Positions 47,564 through 56,660 of a stretch of DNA of 64,000 nt are shown piece after piece. The notes under the pieces are model-generated. The model was not told where the DNA came from. It ran no database searches and saw nothing but the letters and a program-made list of their open reading frames with translations. The position numbers were made by a program, and so were the translations under genes. This DNA is from Schlesneria sp. (GTDB lineage Bacteria > Planctomycetota > Planctomycetia > Planctomycetales > Planctomycetaceae). The stretch is from contig JAQGHU010000019.1 in assembly GCA_028291515.1 (NCBI GenBank), positions 115,034 to 179,033 on the forward strand, read 5' to 3'. Each line of letters starts with the position of its first letter. Position 1 is the first letter of the stretch.

Positions 47564-49717
47564 ATGACACTTCAGAATCATCACGGTGACACACCACCGC
47601 TGCTGGCGACAATTACTCGCCAACTCACCACGCGAACTGTTCTGACCATACTCAACTCAGAGAGCAACGCCGCGCGGCGAGTCGCAACCGAGTGGTTGAC
47701 GCGATTGCCAGCGGATGACGCAACGCAGCTTCTGTTTCGCGGGCTCAATGCCGGGGAAACAGGTTGCTTGAGCGTCCTGCGAGTTCTCCGGCATCCCGAT
47801 CTGGAACTGACGGAGAGGCTTCGTCAACGAGTCCTACCGCTGCTGAAGCACAATCGTCCGGAAGTCAGACGAGCCGCCGTGGCCGTGATCGCACGACGCT
47901 CACCGGAAGACGCGCAGCTCATCTTGGAAGACTCATTGTGTCGCAATGACTTCGAAATCTTGCGGATGCTGTGCTGGGCGGACGACCCGAAGTTGATTCT
48001 GCCGTTGCTCGCCGCGTTTGGATTTCCGCGGCGTACGCCACCTCCCTGCATTGGATTTCTCGTCACAGCACCGTGGCTCGCGGAGAACCATGCAACCGCT
48101 CCGGCAGCAGTTGAGTGGCTGATTCGTGAATGTGGCTATTGCGAACAGCCCGTCACTGAGGATGTCGTTGAACTGTTATCGATCGGGCTCGCGTATGCGG
48201 GATCGACGATGTCTGCGAACGGCCCGGCGGACAAGTGGGTCGAACGAGTACGAGCGTTGTCGTGGCGGCTGATTCCCGATGCGGCGGACGCTGCACTTCG
48301 AGATCGCGTTCCGTTGGACCTGCGCGATCCCCTCGACGAAGCATTATTCCTGGCCGCAGTTCGCGACACGGATCGAATGCAGTTCGCGATCGCCCGTGCT
48401 GGGGTTCCTGCAGAACTGACTCGCTTTCAAACGGAAGCCGTCCCGGTCTGCTTTCATACGCCGACGCGGCATGTCCGACGACTATTTCTGACAGATTCGG
48501 CCACGATGGCAGACGAGCTCTCCGTCAACGGTGACGCGCAGAATCAATTTGTCATGGATCATGCTCGAGTTGTGCTGGAATCAGCTCCCGAACGAAAGAT
48601 CGCCGCAGATCGAGCATTGCGGACTCGCTGGTTTCAGTCCACAAAGCAACCCAGTGCGATGTCTCCGCGGAGTCGAATCCTGGGTGATTTCCAGCCTTCG
48701 CCCCGCGATTCAAAGCTCTCGCCGTGTGCTCAGTCGGTCTGCTGGCTTGCTGAATCGGCCGGTCTCAATGCCGTACCTCTGACCCGCTGGTTGGCGGATT
48801 GCGAGCAGCGTTGGTCGAAGTTCGCGGTCCCGATCGGCATCGAACTGCAGATTCCGAATGCCGATCCCAATCTGTTTGGGGCGTGGAAAGAGGCGTTGCC
48901 TGACCTGGGAATCCCATCGCCCGATCGTCCCGAATTCGGCGGCACACTGGAAGCGGCGTTCCGTCCTGCGAGGTCGTTTCATGCCCTGTTGCTGGCACCG
49001 CTGTTACTGCAGCGTCGGCAACTCATCAGTCGCGAACCCGCTCAAGAGATGACGATGCACATCTCGCTTCAAGGGGACTTGGGGCCCGCCGCCAGGACAC
49101 TCGCATTCCCGCAGCTGTTCATTCATTCGTCGCAGCGACTAAGAAATCGTCCCAATTCGGCGATGACGCGCGTCATGAGCAAAGGTCTGGTGCATCGCAA
49201 TCGCGATGTTGAACAGCTTGGTTCACTGTTGGCTTTTGACTCCGCGACCGTTCGAACCGAGCTGCGGATGTTTCGCGTGTTCGGCAACATCCTCGATCAG
49301 CGACTGGTCATCTCGCCGACGTATGTTGATGACATCGTTGCCACGCACATGTTCGGTTCGGCAATGCTCTCGAAGTGCGTCGCCTGCCAGACCATCGTTG
49401 AGGAGTATCGTCAGCAGATCGAACTTGAAACGGCCCAGTTGTCGCCTGAATTCTCGCGGTTGTTGAACAGCAATTTCTATGAGTCGACTGGCGATCCGCG
49501 AGACGAAGTCTTGCTACAGACGCTGCCAATCTTTCGAGCGTGGTCTGATGTCCGCAAAGTTGTTCGTCAACGAAATCTGCACGACGAAGTGGAAGGTCTT
49601 TTTGGTCAACTGCGGGCTCGTCATTTGAGTCAGCTATCTGATCACCTGGCCCTCGCTCATGGATTGGATCTGGCGCAGGATCTCGACGCGTTCACTCAAT
49701 GGAGGGACGATCAGTAA
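47564..49717 (+). CDS. Large protein of unknown function with HEAT-like N-terminal part
   Basis: A 717-residue protein starting at ATG 47564. The first ~130 residues are helical with a repeat rhythm (RVATEWLTRLPADDATQLLF, then VLPLLKHNRPEVRRAAVAV), similar to HEAT repeats. The rest mixes helices and short strands and contains Cys and Arg-rich stretches (residues 350-450) that do not match a family I know. No signal peptide or membrane segment is seen. It sits 78 bases downstream of flhA and could be co-transcribed. Its last residues overlap the Nif3 gene on the opposite strand by 7 bases. Confidence 0.55.
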   Translation: MTLQNHHGDTPPLLATITRQLTTRTVLTILNSESNAARRVATEWLTRLPADDATQLLFRGLNAGETGCLSVLRVLRHPDLELTERLRQRVLPLLKHNRPEVRRAAVAVIARRSPEDAQLILEDSLCRNDFEILRMLCWADDPKLILPLLAAFGFPRRTPPPCIGFLVTAPWLAENHATAPAAVEWLIRECGYCEQPVTEDVVELLSIGLAYAGSTMSANGPADKWVERVRALSWRLIPDAADAALRDRVPLDLRDPLDEALFLAAVRDTDRMQFAIARAGVPAELTRFQTEAVPVCFHTPTRHVRRLFLTDSATMADELSVNGDAQNQFVMDHARVVLESAPERKIAADRALRTRWFQSTKQPSAMSPRSRILGDFQPSPRDSKLSPCAQSVCWLAESAGLNAVPLTRWLADCEQRWSKFAVPIGIELQIPNADPNLFGAWKEALPDLGIPSPDRPEFGGTLEAAFRPARSFHALLLAPLLLQRRQLISREPAQEMTMHISLQGDLGPAARTLAFPQLFIHSSQRLRNRPNSAMTRVMSKGLVHRNRDVEQLGSLLAFDSATVRTELRMFRVFGNILDQRLVISPTYVDDIVATHMFGSAMLSKCVACQTIVEEYRQQIELETAQLSPEFSRLLNSNFYESTGDPRDEVLLQTLPIFRAWSDVRKVVRQRNLHDEVEGLFGQLRARHLSQLSDHLALAHGLDLAQDLDAFTQWRDDQ

Positions 49718-50811
49718 CGGACCGGATCGTGTTCTTTCTCGCTGGCCGTGGCGACAAGACCTGGAAAGCGGGCCGCCATTCGAGCGGCCAATGTTTCCAT
49801 CGCAGGTCGCTCAGTCGCGTAGTGGCCGGGCAGAATCAGGGCCATCTGCAGATCGCGAGCTTCCAGGCAGGCATGAAAGCGTGCTTCGCCTGTCAGCAAA
49901 GCCTGGCATCCGGCTCGATGCGCGTCGCGCAAGAATTCGGCGGCGGCCCCGCAGGCGATCCCGATTTTGTCGATCTGACGAGTTGACTCGCCGACAAACT
50001 GCACATGCGGCTGCTTCAATCGCTCTTTGACCAGGTGATTCAACTCCCCCAGGGACATTGGTCGCGGCAGCTTGCCGAATCGACCTGACCCGGTCCCATC
50101 GCGTTGAGACTTCAGCGTGACGATATCGATGGCGGCTTCTTCATACGGATGCACCTTTCGCAGATGCGCGATCGCCTTGTCCAGACAATCGGCCGGACAG
50201 AAGATCTCGACTCGAGTCTCTTCGACTTGTTCGCGTCGCCCTGATTGGCCAATCGCCGGATGGGTTTCTTCGGAGCCGAAGAACGTTCCATATCCCCGAG
50301 TATTGAAGCTGCATTCCCGATAGTTGCCGATGATCCCGGCCCCGGCATCCCACACGGCGCGGCGGACTTGATCCAGATGCTCATCAGGCACGAACGTCAC
50401 CAGCTTGAACTGCTCGACAGGCGAAAAATACCTTAAGGGGGTGATCTCTTCCAATTCCAGCAGTTCGGCCAGTTGTTGATTGATCCCCGTTGCCGAGTTG
50501 TCGTAAGCCGTATGCGGACTGTAGACCGCAATGCCGTGCCGCATCAGCTTCAGCAGCATGCGGGCTTCGCTGTTAGAGGCGACTAGACGCTTTACTGGTT
50601 TGAAGAGCACTGGATGATGCGTGACGATCAACCGTGCCCCGACCAGCACCGCTTCTTCAGCGACATCCGGCGTCAGTGTCAAACAGGTGAGCACACGGAC
50701 AACGTCGGTCGCTTCGTCACCCAGCAGCAGCCCGACATTGTCCCAATCTTCGGCCAGCGACAGCGGAGCCACTTCGTGCAGGTAGCGGCAGATCTCATGA
50801 ACGCTTGGCAT
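49711..50811 (-). CDS. Nif3-like / GTP cyclohydrolase-type dinuclear metal protein
   Basis: A 366-residue protein from ATG 50811 (the open frame runs upstream through the family D repeat and is not used). It is a Nif3/YqfO-type protein with an internal domain insertion. Likely metal ligands are the His pair in LIVTHHPVLFK, the Asp in HTAYDNSATG and a late His/Glu pair (LPGHYATERPAMETLAARM). The inserted domain of about 100 residues (FKLVTFVPDEHLDQV ... KVHPYEEAAID) is the one that distinguishes the longer YqfO form from the short Nif3 form. Nif3-family proteins bind metals, but the reaction is unsettled. Confidence 0.88.
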   Translation of the reverse strand: MPSVHEICRYLHEVAPLSLAEDWDNVGLLLGDEATDVVRVLTCLTLTPDVAEEAVLVGARLIVTHHPVLFKPVKRLVASNSEARMLLKLMRHGIAVYSPHTAYDNSATGINQQLAELLELEEITPLRYFSPVEQFKLVTFVPDEHLDQVRRAVWDAGAGIIGNYRECSFNTRGYGTFFGSEETHPAIGQSGRREQVEETRVEIFCPADCLDKAIAHLRKVHPYEEAAIDIVTLKSQRDGTGSGRFGKLPRPMSLGELNHLVKERLKQPHVQFVGESTRQIDKIGIACGAAAEFLRDAHRAGCQALLTGEARFHACLEARDLQMALILPGHYATERPAMETLAARMAARFPGLVATASEKEHDPVRY

Positions 50812-50825
50812 GCGATCAGTACCCT

Positions 50826-50942
50826 CTTCTCGTAGGATGGGTTTCCAACCCGTCATTCTTCGCAGCGTGCGATAGCAGCGCACCCAAGCTTATTCAAATG
50901 CCAAGGCCAAGGCGATGGGCTAGAAGCCCATCCCACGAAGAA
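50826..50942. repeat. Dispersed repeat, family D (copy 2)
   Basis: Inverted ends: GGATGGGTTTCCAACCC at one side and GGGCTAGAAGCCCATCCC at the other, with GTCATTCTTCGCAGCG next to the first. It corresponds to the reverse complement of 25438-25557 at both ends, while the middle 40 bases differ. It lies immediately upstream of the Nif3 start codon. Confidence 0.8.
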
Positions 50943-50969
50943 TACAGCGAGCAGAATCAGGCACGCCCA

Positions 50970-52091
50970 CTAGCTCGTCAGCACGGGCAGTCGGACGTTG
51001 CGAACCTGCTCATCGGCACTGCTTCCATCGCCATTCGTCTCGGATGACGGCGGCTCCATCGGCGGCATCGGATCCTTACCGGGACCGAATACGGTCAACT
51101 TGGCCACGCGAGCGAACGCCTTGAACGAGCCAAACGTATCGGCCACGGCAGTCGCTTCGTAACCACAATGAACCATACAGTCAGCACACTTGGCGTTGCC
51201 GCTGGCACGACCGTACTTTGACCAGTCGGTCGTATCGAGCAGTTCCTGGAACGTTTCGCAGTAACCTTCATTCAGCAGGTAGCAGGGTCTCTGCCATCCG
51301 AACAGGTTGTAGGCGGGCATCCCCCATGGGGTGCATTCCAAGTCCCACTTCCCTTTCAGGAATTCGAGGAACAGCGGAGACAGGTTGAACTTCCACTTCT
51401 TCTTCGCATTCCCCAGGATTCGCTGGAACAGGCTAACGGTTTGGGCGCGACGCAGGAACAGTTCCTGGCTGGGGGCTTTCTCGTATTGATAACCGGGCGA
51501 AATCATCATCCCTTCGACACCCATTCCCATCATGGTATCGAACATTTCACGCATCGAATCGGGATCAGCGTTGTTGTAGACCGTTGTATTGGTGGTGACG
51601 CGGAATCCCTTAGCCACGGCCGTCTTGATTGCACTAATGGCGACGTCGTAGACACCTTCGCGACAAACCGCAAAGTCATGCTCTTCGCGTGGTCCATCCA
51701 GGTGGATCGAGAACGTCAGGTACTTCGACGGCTTGAACCGATCGATGTGCTTTTCCAGCAGGATCGCGTTCGTGCAGAGGTAAATATATTTCTTACGAGC
51801 GACCAGGCCTTCGACGATCTGATCGATTTCCGGGTGTAGCAACGGTTCGCCGCCGGGGATCGACACCATCGGCGCGCCGCATTCGTCAACGGCCTTAAAG
51901 CATTGCTCCGGAGTCAGATGCCGCTTCAGGATTTCGGCCGGATATTGAATCTTGCCGCAGCCAGCACAGGCCAGATTGCAACGGAATAATGGCTCCAGCA
52001 TCAGCACCAAAGGGTAGCGTTTCACTCCGCGAAACCGCTTACCGAGAACGTAACTGGCCACCGTCCACGCTTGGGAAATGGGCACACCCAT
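50970..52091 (-). CDS. hpnH: Adenosyl-hopene transferase HpnH (radical SAM)
   Basis: A 373-residue protein from ATG 52091 (GGAG 7 bases upstream; a TTG directly before it is ignored). It has a radical SAM cluster motif CX3CX2C (CNLACAGC), then the usual [10 protein letters not shown], and a C-terminal DUF3463-type Cys-rich region ([12 protein letters not shown]). HpnH adds a 5'-deoxyadenosyl group to diploptene to make adenosylhopane, the first step in extended hopanoid synthesis. Hopanoid genes are reported in planctomycetes. It is transcribed leftwards, with a family E element 62 bases upstream. Confidence 0.95.
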   Translation of the reverse strand: MGVPISQAWTVASYVLGKRFRGVKRYPLVLMLEPLFRCNLACAGCGKIQYPAEILKRHLTPEQCFKAVDECGAPMVSIPGGEPLLHPEIDQIVEGLVARKKYIYLCTNAILLEKHIDRFKPSKYLTFSIHLDGPREEHDFAVCREGVYDVAISAIKTAVAKGFRVTTNTTVYNNADPDSMREMFDTMMGMGVEGMMISPGYQYEKAPSQELFLRRAQTVSLFQRILGNAKKKWKFNLSPLFLEFLKGKWDLECTPWGMPAYNLFGWQRPCYLLNEGYCETFQELLDTTDWSKYGRASGNAKCADCMVHCGYEATAVADTFGSFKAFARVAKLTVFGPGKDPMPPMEPPSSETNGDGSSADEQVRNVRLPVLTS

Positions 52092-52153
52092 CAATCGTCT
52101 CCACTGTTTGCTGTCATCCTGACTGGGCGAATAGGCTTAGAGTGCATTCCATG

Positions 52154-52231
52154 TGACTCTGGCGTCCCGCGAGCAGAAAACCACTTAGTCTAACCCATGT
52201 TTCAACGCGACACGTAAGTGCTATCAGCACT
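52154..52231 (-). repeat. Dispersed element, family E (copy 2), upstream of hpnH
   Basis: Reverse complement of 44183-44255: a hairpin (GTGCTGATAGCAC), then GTGTCGCGTTGAAACA, GGGTTAGACTA, GTGGTTTT and GCTCGCGGGA. The match is close over about 60 bases, with most differences in the hairpin. It is placed 62 bases before the hpnH start in the same orientation. Confidence 0.75.
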
Positions 52232-52368
52232 ATGTGTACCAGTTTTCGCCGAGTCTGTCAGCACCGGCAGAGCCAACTTCGGATGGCCAAACACTTTTCT
52301 TTGCGTTGGACTTTGTTTATGGAGTCGGGTTTGTTGGGCAGTTTTGCCTCTCCGGATACAATTTGTCG

Positions 52369-53547
52369 ATGCGCATCACTGAGTTCGTCATTTATCACGT
52401 CCGCATTCCCCTGCGAAAGTCCGTCCGTCACGCATCTCATGCGCGGTCGGAGACCGAATCCATCGTCGTCCGTTGTCGGCTGGACAATGGCACAATCGGC
52501 TGGGGTGAAGGTCTGCCGCGTGAATACGTCACCGGTGAAACCATTGATGACGCTTGGACGTTGCTGCAAGCGACGGACTTCTCGAAGCAACTTGCCGCTG
52601 GTTTCAACGATCTCCCCGAAGCCATCGCGATGTTGGATCGCTTCCAACTGACGCGCCCTGTCGCCGACGACCGCGACTGCTTTGGCAACTCGGTGCGCTG
52701 CGCCGTTGAACTCAGCATACTGGACGCGGCCTGCCGTTCGGTGCAACAGCCCCTCTCTGTCGTCACATCGCTGGTGTCGGAAACCGCGGGAATCCGGGCT
52801 CAACTCGATCGAGTCCGCTACAGCATGGTGTTTACCGCGATGAGTTTTCTGTCGCAGGTCCGCCGTGCTCTAATCCTGCAAATCTTCGGACTGCAGGCCG
52901 CCAAGGTCAAAACGGGCGTCGAAGGGGTCGATGACCGCGCCATGCTCAGGCGGCTACGGTTCCTGCTGGGACGCAAGTTTGATCTGCGGTTGGATGCCAA
53001 CGAAGCGTGGACCTGCGCGAACCTGGAAGCCAAACTGGCCCCGCTGCTTCCTTTCGGAATCACCTCCGTTGAACAACCCGTGCCGCACGAACAGGTCGAT
53101 GGACTGGCAGTCCTGCGAGGTCGAGTCGGTGTGCCGCTGATGCTGGACGAATCACTTTGCAGCATGGTCGACGCTCGTCGCGCGATCGAACGCGGAACGT
53201 GCGATCTGTTCAACATCCGCCTCTCGAAGTGCGGTGGTTTCCTGAACTCCCTCCGTCTCGCCGCGGCAGCTCATCAGGCGGGCTTGGGCTATCAGCTCGG
53301 TTGTCAGGTCGGTGAGACAGGCATTCTCTCCGCCGCCGGTCGCCATTTCGCGACGTCCGTGGCTGGCATCCGTTACCTGGAAGGAAGTTTCGATCGGTTC
53401 CTCGTCCGCGAGCGTCTGACGAAGCAAGACATCACCTTCGGATACGGCGGCTGGGCTCCGAAGCTCACCGGTCCAGGCCTGAGCGTGACCATCGACGAAG
53501 CCGCCGTCGCACGAGTGAAACAGCGCGAGATGAACATCACGCTGTAG
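52369..53547 (+). CDS. Enolase-superfamily enzyme (MLE/dipeptide epimerase subgroup)
   Basis: A 392-residue protein from ATG 52369 (the open frame starts 45 codons earlier within repeat-like sequence). The enolase-superfamily catalytic set is complete: the KxK pair (AAKVKTG), the metal ligands Asp (LRLDANEAW), Glu (SVEQP) and Asp (LDESLC), and the second Lys (RLSKCGGF). This set identifies the muconate-cycloisomerase subgroup, which includes dipeptide epimerases, o-succinylbenzoate synthases and muconate cycloisomerases. The substrate cannot be assigned from sequence. It is divergent from hpnH, with no obvious metabolic partner next to it. Confidence 0.88.
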   Translation: MRITEFVIYHVRIPLRKSVRHASHARSETESIVVRCRLDNGTIGWGEGLPREYVTGETIDDAWTLLQATDFSKQLAAGFNDLPEAIAMLDRFQLTRPVADDRDCFGNSVRCAVELSILDAACRSVQQPLSVVTSLVSETAGIRAQLDRVRYSMVFTAMSFLSQVRRALILQIFGLQAAKVKTGVEGVDDRAMLRRLRFLLGRKFDLRLDANEAWTCANLEAKLAPLLPFGITSVEQPVPHEQVDGLAVLRGRVGVPLMLDESLCSMVDARRAIERGTCDLFNIRLSKCGGFLNSLRLAAAAHQAGLGYQLGCQVGETGILSAAGRHFATSVAGIRYLEGSFDRFLVRERLTKQDITFGYGGWAPKLTGPGLSVTIDEAAVARVKQREMNITL

Positions 53548-53565
53548 TAGGTCGTCAGATAGAGT

Positions 53566-53584
53566 GTGCGAAGAATTCGCGCAT
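53566..53584. repeat. Small hairpin after the enolase-superfamily gene
   Basis: TGTGCGAA and TTCGCGCA flank GAA, with one G-T pair, 18 bases downstream of the stop codon. There is no T-run. It may act as a weak transcription or stability element. Confidence 0.3.
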
Positions 53585-53613
53585 CCTACGTCAATTCATC
53601 ACCAATCCGGAAG

Positions 53614-53750
53614 AGTTTTTGAAACACAAAGGCACAGAGAATATAGACCACATCAGATTGATTTCTGTTCGTGTATTTCAGTGTATTCCGTGGTTCAAAC
53701 CGTGTCTTCTCTATGACCTCCGTGCCTCTGTGTTTCAAACTCTTGTTTTG
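53614..53750. repeat. Dispersed repeat, family A (copy 2)
   Basis: Contains the family words GAAACACAAAGGCACAGAG, CAGTGTATTCCGTGGTTC and CCTCTGTGTTTC, some of them inverted copies of each other. The outer arms form a long imperfect hairpin. Other copies are at 19119-19210 and 56661-56770. Confidence 0.7.
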
Positions 53751-53757
53751 TGATAGC

Positions 53758-55017
53758 TCAGAATACCGCCGCCAGCAGTGCCTGCGACATCCGCACCAGC
53801 CAGGCACGATCATCGGCTGTCATCTGATTCGCCTCGATGACCTTCTTCGCTTTGACGCGCACATTGCTCACCAGGAATCGCTGAGTTGTCGTCAGCGGCT
53901 TCAGTTTGTCAGATTCCATCAACAGGTTGGTGATCTTGAGCAACGCCTTCGGTTCTTCCAAGCCGAGCTGATCCGCAGCGATCCAAACGGGCGGTTGAGG
54001 TGCGTCTGCAACGGTGCGAGACACCTTCAGGATCACGCTGGCCACGCGAGCGGCCTTGTCGTATTCGATCTTGTCCGGCGTATCACGCGGCGTGTGATAG
54101 TCGGGATGTTCGCCCGTCGAGAAGAACAGGAACGGAATCTCACGATCACGGAAAGGACCATAGTCACTTCTGGTTCCGACCACATCGGTTCCGAAACGAC
54201 AAATCTCCAAGCCCTTGGGTGTCCCAACCTGATCCAGAACCTCACGCAGTTCGACGGCTCGTTCGCTCCCCATCACGAACACGACGGGAAGCGGCAGACT
54301 TCCCAATGATCGGCCGATCATGTCGGCCGTGATAAACAGTTTCACTCGTTCAATCGGCCACGGTGGATGGGCCGCAAACCACCGCGATCCCCACAGCAGA
54401 TGTTCTTCCAGATCGAAGCCGACAAAAACGATGCTTCGCTTGGGGCGAACTGTGTCCGCGGCCGTCAATCGGGCGGTCTCGATCAGCATCGCCACCCCCG
54501 ACGCATTGTCGTCGGCTCCCGCGAAGATCTGACCGTCTCGCACTCCCAGATGATCGTAGTGAGCACTCACGATCACGATTTCATGAGCCAGCTTGGGGTC
54601 GCTCCCCGGCAACCAGGCACCAATGTTGTAACCGACGATCGGGATCCTGCCGTTGTCGTCAGCGTTGCCAGGAATCGGCTGTTCAAAGACTCCAACTTTC
54701 TCGATGTCCTTGCCGTCCTTGCTTATCGTCGACGTGAACAGCGGCTGCAGTCCCGCTTTTTTCCATTGGTCGATGATGTATCGACGGGCTTCCTTCTTCG
54801 TCGCGCCTGACCGCCCCGCCATCTCGGGACTTGCCAGAAATTCGATGTGCGTCCTCATCTGCTCCGGCTTGATCGCCGGCTCAAAAGTCACCGCGTCGGT
54901 CGAGGCCGCTTCTTGACCGACGGCGACTTCCACCCAGACCAGCAGCACAATCGCGCACGCAATGTGCCGAGCGGCCAGCATGGCCAACCGTGATCGATTC
55001 AACAGCTGCCGTCTCAT
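53758..55017 (-). CDS. M28-family secreted aminopeptidase
   Basis: A 419-residue protein from ATG 55017, chosen because AGGGAGG lies just upstream; the frame also opens 14 codons earlier. The N-terminal signal peptide (hydrophobic near RLAMLAARHIACAIVLLVWV) leads to an M28 zinc peptidase: His and Asp in SAHYDHLG, the bridging Asp in GADDNASG, catalytic Glu in DLEEHLLWGS, Asp in ITADMIG and His in HPDYHTPRDTPD. These are the five positions of the co-catalytic zinc site. The enzyme trims N-terminal residues from peptides outside the cell or in the periplasm. No protease inhibitor or partner is adjacent. Confidence 0.92.
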   Translation of the reverse strand: MRRQLLNRSRLAMLAARHIACAIVLLVWVEVAVGQEAASTDAVTFEPAIKPEQMRTHIEFLASPEMAGRSGATKKEARRYIIDQWKKAGLQPLFTSTISKDGKDIEKVGVFEQPIPGNADDNGRIPIVGYNIGAWLPGSDPKLAHEIVIVSAHYDHLGVRDGQIFAGADDNASGVAMLIETARLTAADTVRPKRSIVFVGFDLEEHLLWGSRWFAAHPPWPIERVKLFITADMIGRSLGSLPLPVVFVMGSERAVELREVLDQVGTPKGLEICRFGTDVVGTRSDYGPFRDREIPFLFFSTGEHPDYHTPRDTPDKIEYDKAARVASVILKVSRTVADAPQPPVWIAADQLGLEEPKALLKITNLLMESDKLKPLTTTQRFLVSNVRVKAKKVIEANQMTADDRAWLVRMSQALLAAVF

Positions 55018-55243
55018 AAATGCCTCCCTGCGAAACGCCTGCTTCCACTCGTTGGTCATGATCGACTCTAACGATCACAACGATTCTCGCGAAGTTTCCT
55101 ATCGTAACGATGATCGGCCGGTCGATGTATATCTCGATTCTGTGATTGTTGGTAGTCGCATGAATTTGTCACGTCATTCATTGAGCCCGTCAAGACATTG
55201 GCGGATTGACCGCATCCGTTGGCAGACCTGATAGGAGAAGACT

Positions 55244-55531
55244 ATGCGTCGAGCGTTATTGGCGATGCTGCTGGTGGGAGCGGCGATTCTGGCGGGCGGG
55301 CAGTCGGCACAAGCTGCCGGTGAAGGCCAGCCATCCGATTGGGGTCGGTTTAACTACTACCCTTACGTTTACTACCCACACAACTACCAGGCGCCACGCG
55401 AGTACAACAGCTTGTACAACCGTTACCCGCAAGAACGCCAGATCCCGGTCTACAACAAGAACTGGTACAACTTCTATCCCACCAAGAAGCCGTACCACAT
55501 GGGTCATCACTACGTCCTCGACGTATTTTAA
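55244..55531 (+). CDS. Small Tyr-rich secreted protein
   Basis: A 95-residue protein from ATG 55244 with GGAG 7 bases upstream. The signal peptide is MRRALLAMLLVGAAILAG, with cleavage near QSAQA-AGEG. The mature part is short and rich in Tyr, Asn and Pro (NYYPYVYYPHNYQ, NRYPQERQIPVYNK, WYNFYP), the kind of composition seen in planctomycete cell-surface proteins. Function unknown. A terminator-like hairpin follows 27 bases later. Confidence 0.75.
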   Translation: MRRALLAMLLVGAAILAGGQSAQAAGEGQPSDWGRFNYYPYVYYPHNYQAPREYNSLYNRYPQERQIPVYNKNWYNFYPTKKPYHMGHHYVLDVF

Positions 55532-55556
55532 CGGACTGATCCCAGGGGAGACGTGT

Positions 55557-55600
55557 TCAGCCCAACGACGCGCCGTCGTTTGGGCTGCCGTCGTTCTTTG
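55557..55600 (+). terminator. Probable intrinsic terminator of the Tyr-rich secreted protein gene
   Basis: CAGCCCAA-CGAC / GTCG-TTTGGGCTG forms a strong stem followed by a T-rich stretch (CGTTCTTT). It is placed after the small secreted gene. The T-run is short, so the confidence is moderate. Confidence 0.6.
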
Positions 55601-55625
55601 ACATCGCTTCAATCAAGAAAAACAA

Positions 55626-55748
55626 TTTCTCACGCGGAGACGCGAAGGCGAGGAGAAATGCGTATGGCAGGTAGCAATCACAGTCTGAACGCGATCATTT
55701 TCTTCTCTGCCCTCTTCTCTCCGCGACTTCGCGTCTCCGCGTGAGAAA
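55626..55748. repeat. Dispersed inverted repeat, family B (copy 2)
   Basis: The ends TTTCTCACGCGGAGACGCGA and its inverted copy are identical over 22 or more bases, extended imperfectly to ~35. The centre is unrelated. The right arm, read as reverse complement, is nearly identical to the copy at 20652-20684, showing this is a family with copies far apart. Confidence 0.85.
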
Positions 55749-55768
55749 TCTCTTCTTCTTGTTCGGCC

Positions 55769-56635
55769 TCACTTAGCTCGCTGAAACATTTGAACTCGCT
55801 TGCCATCGACTTCCGTGACATAGAGCGTGCCGTCGGTTCCCAGAGCCATCAGATGCGGCAGCTTTAAGGTATCGGGCGTGCCCCAGCTTCCCAGCGACTT
55901 CCCGTCGAAGTCCAGTAGCGTCAGCCGATGAGCGTCTCCGTCGGCGATGATCAATCCTTCAGGCGTCACCAGCAGCCCAAACGGATTTCCAGCTTCGGTC
56001 CAGGCGGCAACGAACTTTCCGTCCGTCGTAAAGACTTGAACTCGCTTGTTCCCGCGATCGGCGACATAGATCCGATCCCGAGCATCAATTGCCAAACCGT
56101 GCGCGGTCGCAAACTGACCCGGCTCTTTGCCACCGCCGCCCCACTCGGCGACATACTTGCCGTCCGCATCAAATTTCGCAATCCGCTTGTTCCCCGCGTC
56201 GGCCACGTAGATCAAGCCTTTGGAGTCGATCACCAGATCATCGGGTGATCGCAATCCCTCGGCGCCCGCTCCGGGCTTCCCCTCTTTGCCGAGCGTCAGT
56301 GTCACTTTCCCGTCGCGGGAATAGCGCCGCGCGAGATGCAATGCGTTGTCCGTCACCCAGACATTGCCGTGCGAGTCGACTCGCAGGCCATGCACGGTCT
56401 TGAACTCTCCTTTGCCCCAGCCCGCCAGCAAACGATGATGTCCGTCCAACACCAGCAACGGAGGCTCACCCCGATGCAGCACATAGAGTCGATCCGCCCC
56501 ATCGACGGCCACCGCCGACATCGGACCAATTTCCACATCGCCCGGCAACGGGACGAATCCCTTGGAGACATACGGATCTGCCGCAGACGCCACAGAGAAC
56601 CATGTCATCAACACTCCCAAGAGAATACGGCGCAT
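55769..56635 (-). CDS. Secreted NHL-repeat protein
   Basis: A 288-residue protein with a signal peptide (MRRILLGVLMTWFSVASA) and about six NHL-type repeats, each with a D-G-x-Y/L-V-A-D pattern (VDGADRLYVLHRG, DSKGLIYVADAGNKRIAKFD, DARDRIYVADRGNKRVQVF). These form a beta-propeller used for protein or ligand binding. The role here is unknown. It starts at ATG 56635, is flanked by family A and B repeats, and shares no clear operon with trpG. Confidence 0.88.
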   Translation of the reverse strand: MRRILLGVLMTWFSVASAADPYVSKGFVPLPGDVEIGPMSAVAVDGADRLYVLHRGEPPLLVLDGHHRLLAGWGKGEFKTVHGLRVDSHGNVWVTDNALHLARRYSRDGKVTLTLGKEGKPGAGAEGLRSPDDLVIDSKGLIYVADAGNKRIAKFDADGKYVAEWGGGGKEPGQFATAHGLAIDARDRIYVADRGNKRVQVFTTDGKFVAAWTEAGNPFGLLVTPEGLIIADGDAHRLTLLDFDGKSLGSWGTPDTLKLPHLMALGTDGTLYVTEVDGKRVQMFQRAK

Positions 56636-56660
56636 GCCTGACTCCGTCGCCGAAGAGGTC

